Positions 1 through 7,230 of a stretch of 13,384 nt of DNA are shown here, piece by piece. Every line of letters starts with the position of its first letter. Position 1 is the first letter of the stretch. The translations under genes were made by a program, and so were the position numbers. The notes beneath the pieces are model-generated. The model was given only the letters and a program-made list of their open reading frames with translations, was not told the DNA's origin and did not search any database. This DNA comes from an uncultured Prevotella sp. (GTDB lineage Bacteria > Bacteroidota > Bacteroidia > Bacteroidales > Bacteroidaceae), in assembly GCA_900770845.1 (NCBI GenBank), contig CAAGLS010000255.1, forward strand, positions 1 to 13,384. Direction: 5' to 3'.

Positions 1-765
<765 letters not shown>

Positions 766-824
766 GGCTTTGAGCCTCAGGCTTCTTCGGCCGTTACGAT
801 TCCCCAACATTTAAAACCAATGTT

Positions 825-2174
825 ATGTCCCAAAAAGCTGAACAACAATATATCGACCTCTATGGTCAGTGCCGCCAGATGATTTGCGACCACTCCGTGG
901 ACGTGATGAACGCCGTGCGCGACCAGGCCTTCGAGGATTTCAAGCGGCAGGGATTCCCTTCGCGCAAGGTGGAGCGTTACAAGTATACCGACATGCAGCA
1001 GCTCTTCGCTCCCGACTACGGACTCAACCTCAACCGCCTGCGCATCCCCGTCGACCCTTATGAGGCTTTCCGCTGCGATGTGCCCAATCTCTCCACGTCG
1101 CTCTATTTCATGGTCAACGACCAGTTCCATCAGGAGACTCTTCCCAAGGTGCAGTTGCCCGAGGGTGTCATCATCGGCTCGCTTGCCGAGGTGGCAGCCA
1201 AGCGGCCGGAACTCATCGGCAAGTATTATGCCAAGATGGCTTCCACAAGCGACGACGCAGTTACAGCCCTCAACACCATGCTAGCCCAGGACGGCCTCGT
1301 TGTCTACGTGCCAAAGAACGCCAGACTCGAACGTGCCGTGCAGGTCATCAACATTCTCCGTTCTGATGTCGACCTGATGGTCAACCGGCGTGTACTCATC
1401 ATCTTGGAGGAGGGAGCTGAGGCCAAGTTGCTCTTCTGCGACCATGCCGTCGACGACCGTCCATTCCTCACCACGCAAGTGATAGAGGCTTTCGTGGGTG
1501 AGAACGCGCGGCTCTCGCTCTACTGTCTGGAGGAAACCCACTACAAGAACAAGCGCGTGTCGAATGTCTATGTCAGCCAGCAGGCCAACAGCAGTGTCAA
1601 CCACAATGTCATCACGCTCCACAATGGTGTCACCCGCAACAGGCTCGACCTCGTGTTCAAGGGCGAGGGCGCCGAGTGCGAGCTCAATGGCTGCGTGATT
1701 GCCGACAAGAACCAGCATGTTGACAACAATACGCTCATCGACCATCAGGTGGGTCACTGCGAGAGCCGCGAGCTATATAAATATGTACTCGACGACCAGT
1801 CTGTAGGTGCCTTTGCGGGTCGTGTGTTGGTGCGCCATGGCAGTCAGAAGACTACTTCGGAGGAAAGAAACCAGAACCTCTGCATGACTCGCCAGGCACG
1901 AATGTACACGCAGCCCATGCTTGAGATTTATGCCGACGACGTGAAGTGTTCGCATGGCAGCACCGTGGGCCAGCTCAACGATGCGGCTCTGTTCTACATG
2001 CAGCAGCGAGGCATCTCTGTCAACGAGGCCAAGCTTCTGTTGGAGTTTGCCTTCGTGGGTGAGGTCATCGACAAGATTTCGCTTGCCCCCTTGCGTGAGC
2101 GTCTCCATTATCTTGTGGAGAAGCGCTTCCGCGGTGAACTCAGCCGTTGCGAGGGTTGCCAACTGTGCAAGTAA
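825..2174 (+). CDS. sufD: SufD, SUF scaffold subunit
   Basis: Beta-helix scaffold protein of the SufBCD complex, cytosolic, needed for cluster assembly and iron acquisition in characterised systems. The protein has 449 residues, a usual SufD length. The C-terminal SufB/SufD core is recognisable by KCSHGSTVGQLNDAALFY (from Lys 374); His 377 sits where the functionally important SufD histidine lies in the family. This is followed by QQRGISVNEAKLLLEFAF and the KRFRGEL tail. The order sufC-sufD-sufS and the SufD-type HGSTVGQL pattern argue for SufD over SufB. One oddity is the extreme C-terminus, which ends in a CxxCxxC arrangement (Cys 442, 445, 448) one residue before the stop. The chosen ATG has no clear Shine-Dalgarno sequence, as is common in Bacteroidota. 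Confidence 0.95.
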   Translation: MSQKAEQQYIDLYGQCRQMICDHSVDVMNAVRDQAFEDFKRQGFPSRKVERYKYTDMQQLFAPDYGLNLNRLRIPVDPYEAFRCDVPNLSTSLYFMVNDQFHQETLPKVQLPEGVIIGSLAEVAAKRPELIGKYYAKMASTSDDAVTALNTMLAQDGLVVYVPKNARLERAVQVINILRSDVDLMVNRRVLIILEEGAEAKLLFCDHAVDDRPFLTTQVIEAFVGENARLSLYCLEETHYKNKRVSNVYVSQQANSSVNHNVITLHNGVTRNRLDLVFKGEGAECELNGCVIADKNQHVDNNTLIDHQVGHCESRELYKYVLDDQSVGAFAGRVLVRHGSQKTTSEERNQNLCMTRQARMYTQPMLEIYADDVKCSHGSTVGQLNDAALFYMQQRGISVNEAKLLLEFAFVGEVIDKISLAPLRERLHYLVEKRFRGELSRCEGCQLCK

Positions 2175-2177
2175 TGC

Positions 2178-2254
2178 ATACTGCACAATTGGCAGCGCGC
2201 ACCGATACTGCACAATTGGCTGCGCGCTTCGATAATGCACAATGCATAATTGAC
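2178..2254. repeat. 27-bp tandem repeat, two good copies and one decayed copy
   Basis: Directly after the sufD stop, units at 2178-2204 and 2205-2231 share the core ATACTGCACAATTGGC, then one A/T mismatch, then GCGCGC; they differ only there and in the two bases before the final CG. A third, decayed unit (ATAATGCACAAT...) begins at 2232 and runs into an ATGCATAATTGACTGC stretch. An 8-bp inverted match links CAATGCAT (2240-2247) with ATGCATTG (2392-2399) just before sufS. No coding function is apparent. It could be a small intergenic repeat element or part of a processing or regulatory region in the suf transcript. Confidence 0.75.
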
Positions 2255-2372
2255 TGCACCTTTCTTTGATGCATGCTGCTTGAGAGGTATTGTCTTCGTG
2301 CTGAACAGTTTGTCTGATAGGTTTAATCCTTGTTGGACAATAAACTTGAATGTGAGAATCTTCTGAACATTT

Positions 2373-2380
2373 TAATTTTG
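2373..2380 (+). promoter_or_regulatory. Possible Bacteroidota -7 promoter box for sufS
   Basis: TAATTTTG fits the Bacteroidota primary sigma factor -7 consensus TAnnTTTG and lies 29 bp before the preferred sufS start. The upstream -33 element is poor: the nearest TTG (2346-2348) is 24 bp away, more than the usual spacing of about 19-21. With the long sufD-sufS gap it suggests, but does not show, that sufS can be transcribed on its own. Confidence 0.35.
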
Positions 2381-2409
2381 CATTTTGCATGATGCATTGC
2401 CAAAGGATT

Positions 2410-3627
2410 ATGAATTATGAACTAAACAAGGTGCGCGCCGATTTTCCCATCCTATCGCGCACCGTATATGGGAAACCTCTCGTTTACCTCGACAACGCCG
2501 CCACCACGCAGAAGCCCCTCTGCGTATTGGATGCCATGCGCGACGAGTATCTCAACGTCAATTCCAATGTCCACCGTGGCATCCATTGGATGAGCCAGCA
2601 GGCCACCGAACTCCACGAGCAGGCCCGCGAGACCGTGCGCCAGTTTATCAACGCCCGAAGCACCACCGAGATTGTATTCACGCGCGGCACCACGGAGAGC
2701 ATCAACCTCATTGCCGCCACCTACGCGCAGGAGTTTCTCAAGCCTGACGACGAGGTCATCGTCTCCGTGATGGAGCATCACAGCAACATTGTGCCTTGGC
2801 AGCTCCAGGCCCGCCGCTATGGCTTCAAGCTTCGTGTGGTTCCCATGCTCGACGACGGCACCCTCGACCAGGACGCCTACCGCAAGCTCTTCAACGAGCA
2901 TACGCGCTTCGTCAGCCTTGCCCACGTGAGCAACGTCCTCGGCACCGTCAACCCCGTGAAGGAGATGGTGGCCTACGCGCACAGCCACGGCGTGCCCGTG
3001 CTTGTGGATGGCGCGCAGAGTACCCCGCATTTCAAGGTGGACATGCAGGACCTTGACTGCGACTTCTTCGCTTTCTCCGGCCACAAGATGTATGGCCCCA
3101 CGGGCGTAGGTGTGTTGTACGGAAAGGAATCGTGGCTCGACAAGCTTCCACCTTATCAGGGTGGGGGAGAGATGATTGAGCATGTCAGTTTCGAGCATAC
3201 CACCTTTGAGCGTCCGCCCCTGAAGTTTGAGGCCGGCACACCCGACTATGTGGCCACCCACGGATTGGCAGTTGCCATTGGCTATCTCAATGCGTTAGGT
3301 ATGGACAATGTCAGTGCCCACGAGCATGAGCTCACCGCCTACGCCATGAAGCGTTTGGGCGAGATTGATGGCATGCGCCTCTTCGGCACGGCCCCCGACA
3401 AGGATGCCGTGGTGAGTTTCCTCGTTGGCCATATCCACCACATGGACATGGGCACTCTTCTCGACCGTCTCGGCATTGCCGTCCGCACGGGCCACCACTG
3501 CGCCCAGCCCTTGATGGATCGCTTGGGCGTGTTGGGCACCGTGCGCGCCTCCTTCGCCTTGTACAACACCAAGGAGGAGGTTGACCAGCTCGTCGAGGGC
3601 ATACAGCGCGTGGCCAAGATGTTCTGA
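2410..3627 (+). CDS. sufS: SufS, group II cysteine desulfurase
   Basis: PLP-dependent enzyme that takes sulfur from L-cysteine, forming alanine and an enzyme persulfide that supplies SufBCD. From the ATG at 2410 the protein has 405 residues. With this start the PLP-binding lysine in SGHKMYGPTG is Lys 226, the cofactor-stacking histidine in MEHHSN is His 123, and the persulfide cysteine in RTGHHCAQP is Cys 364. These are the same numbers as in E. coli SufS, which is why I prefer 2410 over the in-frame ATGs at 2389 and 2392 that would add seven atypical residues. An AAAGGA at 2402-2407 lies just before it, although very close. The short loop around Cys 364 fits the SufS type rather than IscS. 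No sufE or sufU sulfur acceptor is visible nearby. It is the last gene of the suf unit and is followed by a terminator. Confidence 0.96.
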   Translation: MNYELNKVRADFPILSRTVYGKPLVYLDNAATTQKPLCVLDAMRDEYLNVNSNVHRGIHWMSQQATELHEQARETVRQFINARSTTEIVFTRGTTESINLIAATYAQEFLKPDDEVIVSVMEHHSNIVPWQLQARRYGFKLRVVPMLDDGTLDQDAYRKLFNEHTRFVSLAHVSNVLGTVNPVKEMVAYAHSHGVPVLVDGAQSTPHFKVDMQDLDCDFFAFSGHKMYGPTGVGVLYGKESWLDKLPPYQGGGEMIEHVSFEHTTFERPPLKFEAGTPDYVATHGLAVAIGYLNALGMDNVSAHEHELTAYAMKRLGEIDGMRLFGTAPDKDAVVSFLVGHIHHMDMGTLLDRLGIAVRTGHHCAQPLMDRLGVLGTVRASFALYNTKEEVDQLVEGIQRVAKMF

Positions 3628-3686
3628 TGCGACAGTCAAGGGGCGAGTCAGACTTAGGCACGCCCTCTCAGAGAAGACTGACAAAT

Positions 3687-3731
3687 AAAAAAACCGTATC
3701 ATTCCAGAAGTAGGATGATACGGCTTTTTTT
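3687..3731 (+). terminator. Intrinsic terminator after sufS, probably bidirectional
   Basis: A perfect 9-bp stem, CCGTATCAT (3694-3702) with ATGATACGG (3715-3723), has a 12-base loop. It is followed by a run of seven T (3725-3731) and preceded by seven A (3687-3693), so it could also end transcription coming from the right. It separates the suf unit from the downstream envelope operon. Confidence 0.9.
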
Positions 3732-3736
3732 GTTGG

Positions 3737-3873
3737 TCATTGCTTGCGCAGTGTCTCTCTTTGCTTTTTCCCAATTCCCAATCGAACCCAAGCATGCTTT
3801 GTCACGTGACAAAGAGACTGACATCGGCAGGAAAGGCGGCTACGAAGAGGGCCATTTGCGCGTTGAACTGCCA
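3737..3873 (-). pseudogene. Decayed 3' part of a gene related to the one at 12951-13247
   Basis: On the minus strand this segment aligns base by base with 12951-13085, the last 45 codons of the intact small gene. Read in that frame it gives WQFNAQMALFVAAFPADVSL against WLVNAQVALIAAVFPADISL in the intact copy. Pairs such as CCT/CCC, GAT/GAC and AGT/AGC are silent, and most replacements are conservative, which supports this strand as the coding one. It is broken: an in-frame TGA lies at 3802-3804 (opposite Ala 78 of the intact protein), and the segment is two bases longer, shifting the frame before the end. No match to the first 54 residues is visible to the right of 3873, so the 5' half is lost or replaced. 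Confidence 0.75.
3797..3814. repeat. 18-bp perfect palindrome with CACGTG core
   Basis: CTTTGTCACGTGACAAAG equals its own reverse complement. It lies within the pseudogene relic, where it creates the premature stop, and about 250 bp upstream of the TonB receptor promoter. It could be a dimeric regulator site or a by-product of decay; the sequence alone does not decide. Confidence 0.6.
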
Positions 3874-3944
3874 CCACCCACGGATAAGCTGCCCGCAAGG
3901 ATAGGTTATGCTTTGCCTATGCCCAACTCGCAAGTTTGAGTCTA

Positions 3945-4021
3945 CAACTTGTTGATGGCCAATGGTCTTGTTTCTCAATCATCATTTTTTCGAAAGGGTT
4001 CGGTAGATGATTGGCAAGTTG
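3945..4021. repeat. Nested inverted repeat upstream of the TonB receptor promoter
   Basis: The outer arms CAACTTG (3945-3951) and CAAGTTG (4015-4021) enclose inner arms CAATCATC (3976-3983) and GATGATTG (4006-4013). The structure ends about 20 bp before the -33 region of the promoter. The position fits an operator or a folded upstream element, but the loops are long and the match may be chance. Confidence 0.35.
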
Positions 4022-4041
4022 CTTTTTAATAGTTTTTAGGT

Positions 4042-4073
4042 ATTGTAGCTCTGCCTTAACCGTCCTATCTTTG
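4042..4073 (+). promoter_or_regulatory. Bacteroidota-type promoter of the TonB receptor operon
   Basis: The -7 box TATCTTTG (4066-4073) matches TAnnTTTG exactly, and a -33-like ATTG (4042-4045) lies 20 bp upstream, the expected spacing. Transcription should begin only a few bases before the ATG at 4083, giving a very short or absent leader. This box also decides the start: the longer open frame from 4011 would begin upstream of the promoter. Confidence 0.75.
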
Positions 4074-4082
4074 CAGCTGATT

Positions 4083-6830
4083 ATGAACAATTCAGAGCTC
4101 AAGACTTTTGTACTACTTTGTCTGCTGTTCGCAGCGAACGTCATTTACGGACAGGAAAGGCTTATCAGCGGAACGGTTGTGGATAGTGAGAACAAGGAAC
4201 CCCTGCCTGGTGCCATTGTCAGGTTGAAGGGCACCACGACCGCCACTGTAACCACCGATGCCAATGGCGTCTTCTCGTTGCACGCAAGCAAGGGAGCCTC
4301 CATAGAGATTTCTTATCTGGGATACAGCAAGCTTACAGCCACCCTGCTTCCTCAACATACTTACAAGTTAGTACCCTCTTCCACAGAACTTCAGAATGTC
4401 GTCGTGACCGCCACTGAGTCGTCGCATCTCTCAAGCACCTCCATTATCGGCAAGCAGGCAATGCAGCATTTGCAGCCTTCGTCCTTCACCGACATCTTAG
4501 AGCTCCTTCCGGGAGGAATGGCTCGTGATCCGTCGCTCTCCACGCCCAACACCATCAACCTGCGTGAGGTTCCCATATCGAGCAGCGACTACAACACCTC
4601 CTCTTTGGGAACCGCTTTCGTTGTCGACGGAGCCAGAGTGAGTACCAATGCCAACATGCAGTATCTCGCAGGAGCCTACGACAACACGTCTACGGCGCGT
4701 GACTTCACCAACTCCGGCGTAGACATGCGTGCCATATCCACCGACGACATAGAGTCGGTCAGCATAGTCCGCGGTATTCCCTCTGTGGAATACGGCGACC
4801 TGACAAGCGGACTGGTAAAGATCAACCGCAGGAAGGGCGGTCGCAACCTCTCGGCCCGTTTCAAGGCCGACATGGACACCAAACTCTTTTATATAGGCAA
4901 GGGGTTTGAATGGGAAAAACACCGCGCGACCCTCAATGTCAGCGGTGACTATCTTGACAACCGGGCCGACCCGCGGAATGTCCTTGAGACCTACTCCCGG
5001 CTCACGCTTTCCGCCCGCTTCTCCAAACGCTTTGACTTCAAGGGCTTTTCGGCTGAATTTAATTCCAACCTCGACTATACCGGCAGTTTCGACAAGGACA
5101 AGGTAGACCCGCAACTCAACTACGGGGGAGTGGACCGCTACAAGTCGGAGTACAACAGGGTGGCGACCAACCTTGACCTCAACCTCCGCAACACTAACGC
5201 CAATGGGATATTGAGGGAAGCCAATGCCACCTTGTCCCTTTCCTATGACTACGACAAGATAACGAGGACACGGCTCGTACAGCTCGACGGCGAGACGCCC
5301 ACCTCAACCACGACCACCGACGGCGAGCACGATGCCATCATCATTTCGCCCTATACCTATGCTGGCACCCAGAGCGTCGAGGGTATTCCCTTCAGCCTCT
5401 ACGCCAAGACGAACTTCAACTTTTCCCTGCCCCGTCTTGGTGCCTACAGCCTGTCGATGAAGCTTGGCGCCGACTGGCAGCTCGACAAAAACTATGGCGA
5501 CGGACAGGTGTTCGACCCTTACCATCCACTTTACCCCAACAGCTCGGCCCGTCCACGCAAATATTCGTCCATACCGGCCTCCAACATCGGTGGTGCCTAT
5601 GCCGAGGCGAATGCCGGACTGCCGATCGGCCCGTTCCGCTTGGACTTTCAGGGCGGACTGCGCGCCTCTTCGCAGTTCAACCTGCCATCTGATTATCGGC
5701 TTCATGGCATGGTCTATCTCGATCCCCGAGTGAATGCGTGGTTCTCCCTGCCCGCCTTCAAGGTCGCAAGCCACGAAATGATTGTCCAGTTGCGTGGCGG
5801 ATGGGGCATGCACACCAAGATGCCAACCATCGACCAGCTCTTCCCCGACAAGGCTTATATGGACATCGTCGAGCTCAATTATTTCAATGAGAACAAGGAC
5901 TTCAGGCGCATTTACCTGCAGACTTACGTCATCGATCCCACGAACAGACAGCTTAGGGCGGCGCGCAACAGGAAATGGGAAGTGTCGCTCGATGTGCGTT
6001 GGTTTGGCAACAGACTCTCGCTCACTTACTTCAATGAGAACATGACATCGGGCTTCCGCAACATGGCCACCTACGCACCTTATTATTATAAGCAGTATGA
6101 CGCCAGCGGAATAGACGCCAGCACGCTTACGCTGGCTCCTGACGTAAGCACGCTGCCCTACAAGGAATACAACGACCTCAGGGCGTATTACAAGACGACA
6201 AACGGAAGCCGCACCTACAAGCGCGGCGTTGAGCTGACGTTGGGCACCAGGCGGTTCCCCGTCGTCAACACGCGCCTAACGGTCACCGGCGCTTACTTCC
6301 GCACCGAGTACCACAACTCCATAAGCGTGATGGAGCGTCCAGGCGATGTCGTCAACGGGCGGCAGGTCAACCTCGTCGGCCTCTACCGCGATGATGATGG
6401 ATATATTAGGGAGATGTACAACACCAACTTCACCTTTGACACCGACATTCCCAAACTACAATTGGGATTCTCCCTCTCGGCACAGTGCCTGTGGCTCACG
6501 GCCAGCCAGTCGATGCCCAAGGACAACAGGCCCGAAAGTTATATGACCGAGGACGGCTCCCTCCACCCCTTCACAGCCGCCGACGCCAACGACAAGATAC
6601 TGAATTTCCTCGTCCGCACCTACAATCCCTCGCTCTATGAGCGACAGACGGTGCCCTTCAGCATGAACCTCAACCTAAAGGTGACGAAGCGGCTGCTCAA
6701 CAACCATCTGCTCGTGGCCCTGTTTGTCAACAAACTGTGGGATGCACACCCCGACTACGTGCGCAACAACTTTAAGATACGCCGTTATGTGACACCTTAT
6801 TTTGGAATGGAGTTGAACTTTAAAATTTGA
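4083..6830 (+). CDS. TonB-dependent outer-membrane receptor with N-terminal carboxypeptidase-regulatory-like domain
   Basis: Energy-dependent outer-membrane importer of 915 residues. Residues 1-23 form a signal peptide with hydrophobic core FVLLCLLFAANVIYG and cleavage before Gln 24. Residues about 27-105 form the CarboxypepD_reg-like beta domain common in Bacteroidota receptors (LISGTVVDSENKEPLPGAIV). A TonB-box-like VVVTAT lies at 106-111, the plug runs to about 250 (DDIESVSIVRGIPSVEYGDL), and the rest is a 22-strand-type barrel ending FGMELNFKI. There is no SusD partner, so it is not a typical glycan SusC/SusD pair. The start at 4083 is chosen because it alone gives a clean signal peptide and lies after the promoter; an in-frame ATG at 4011 adds 24 unsuitable residues. 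It heads the five-gene operon. The ligand is unknown. Confidence 0.93.
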   Translation: MNNSELKTFVLLCLLFAANVIYGQERLISGTVVDSENKEPLPGAIVRLKGTTTATVTTDANGVFSLHASKGASIEISYLGYSKLTATLLPQHTYKLVPSSTELQNVVVTATESSHLSSTSIIGKQAMQHLQPSSFTDILELLPGGMARDPSLSTPNTINLREVPISSSDYNTSSLGTAFVVDGARVSTNANMQYLAGAYDNTSTARDFTNSGVDMRAISTDDIESVSIVRGIPSVEYGDLTSGLVKINRRKGGRNLSARFKADMDTKLFYIGKGFEWEKHRATLNVSGDYLDNRADPRNVLETYSRLTLSARFSKRFDFKGFSAEFNSNLDYTGSFDKDKVDPQLNYGGVDRYKSEYNRVATNLDLNLRNTNANGILREANATLSLSYDYDKITRTRLVQLDGETPTSTTTTDGEHDAIIISPYTYAGTQSVEGIPFSLYAKTNFNFSLPRLGAYSLSMKLGADWQLDKNYGDGQVFDPYHPLYPNSSARPRKYSSIPASNIGGAYAEANAGLPIGPFRLDFQGGLRASSQFNLPSDYRLHGMVYLDPRVNAWFSLPAFKVASHEMIVQLRGGWGMHTKMPTIDQLFPDKAYMDIVELNYFNENKDFRRIYLQTYVIDPTNRQLRAARNRKWEVSLDVRWFGNRLSLTYFNENMTSGFRNMATYAPYYYKQYDASGIDASTLTLAPDVSTLPYKEYNDLRAYYKTTNGSRTYKRGVELTLGTRRFPVVNTRLTVTGAYFRTEYHNSISVMERPGDVVNGRQVNLVGLYRDDDGYIREMYNTNFTFDTDIPKLQLGFSLSAQCLWLTASQSMPKDNRPESYMTEDGSLHPFTAADANDKILNFLVRTYNPSLYERQTVPFSMNLNLKVTKRLLNNHLLVALFVNKLWDAHPDYVRNNFKIRRYVTPYFGMELNFKI

Positions 6831-6835
6831 CCTTT

Positions 6836-7228
6836 ATGCGACCTGTATCGAAGAAGACATGCATCGCCATTGTCGCCGCCATCTTTCTGATGCTTGCGAC
6901 AACGGGCTGCCATAAGGAATACACCGACTACGACACGACTGCCGTCATCACATTGGTAGCCCCGGATTCCATCAACGTGGAGCAGATGCAGGGTACTGTC
7001 ACGGTGACCAATCTGAACAACAGGCAGAGCTATGCCGTATCCTCCTTTCAAGGCAATCTGTTGGAATGCTCCCTGATGCGTGGTGTTTACAGTGTTTCGG
7101 CCGAGGGTTCCCTGCGCTATAGGGATGCCTCGGGCCAGGAGCAGCGCCGGATGTTCCGTGCCTCATCCTCCTATGAGCAGGTCCTGGACCATCCATCGCA
7201 CATTCGTTTAAATATAATGATCATATAG
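6836..7228 (+). CDS. Small lipoprotein related to the N-terminal domain of the DUF4876-like protein downstream
   Basis: A 130-residue predicted lipoprotein. The lysine-bearing n-region and hydrophobic core (IAIVAAIFLMLATTG) lead to Cys 25, followed by HKEYTDYD. The lipobox is not ideal, since the aliphatic residue is at -5 rather than -3. The mature part is one beta-rich domain that aligns with residues about 33-134 of the lipoprotein at 8715: both have a G-x-V opening, N-x-(R/K)-x-x-Y, a shared SSF, G-x-Y-x-V-x-x-EG, an RAS and a final LNI. The ATG at 6836, five bases after the receptor stop, is preferred over an in-frame TTG at 6827 that overlaps it. Tight spacing to both neighbours implies a shared transcript. 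No enzymatic residues are recognised. An accessory or plug-interacting role at the outer membrane is inference. Confidence 0.8.
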   Translation: MRPVSKKTCIAIVAAIFLMLATTGCHKEYTDYDTTAVITLVAPDSINVEQMQGTVTVTNLNNRQSYAVSSFQGNLLECSLMRGVYSVSAEGSLRYRDASGQEQRRMFRASSSYEQVLDHPSHIRLNIMII

Positions 7229-7230
7229 AG

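Larger units (their letters stand above)
3628..4082. other. 455-bp intergenic region between sufS and the envelope operon
   Basis: No intact gene is supported here. In order it holds a spacer without recognised signals (3628-3686), the suf terminator, a minus-strand pseudogene relic (3737-3873) containing an 18-bp palindrome, a nested inverted repeat (3945-4021) and the promoter of the TonB receptor gene (4042-4073). A plus-strand open frame at 3715-3939 looks like a small secreted protein, but it starts inside the terminator stem and runs antisense to the relic. Confidence 0.7.

Noticed and set aside
2178..2254. Tandem repeat as a CRISPR array
   Set aside because: The units are contiguous with no unique spacers, only two copies are well kept, and no cas genes are present.
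2389..2409. Earlier sufS start at 2389 or 2392
   Set aside because: The start at 2410 puts His 123, Lys 226 and Cys 364 at the same numbers as E. coli SufS; the extra residues lie in repeat-derived sequence.
3715..3939. Plus-strand open frame of 74 codons with a signal-peptide-like start (MIRLFLLVIACAVSLFAF)
   Set aside because: Its ATG lies inside the 3' arm of the suf terminator, its early hydrophobic codons come from the terminator T run, and the rest is antisense to the decayed minus-strand gene copy.
4011..4082. Extended start of the TonB receptor at 4011
   Set aside because: It begins upstream of a good promoter box and would bury the signal peptide behind 24 residues; the ATG at 4083 fits both.
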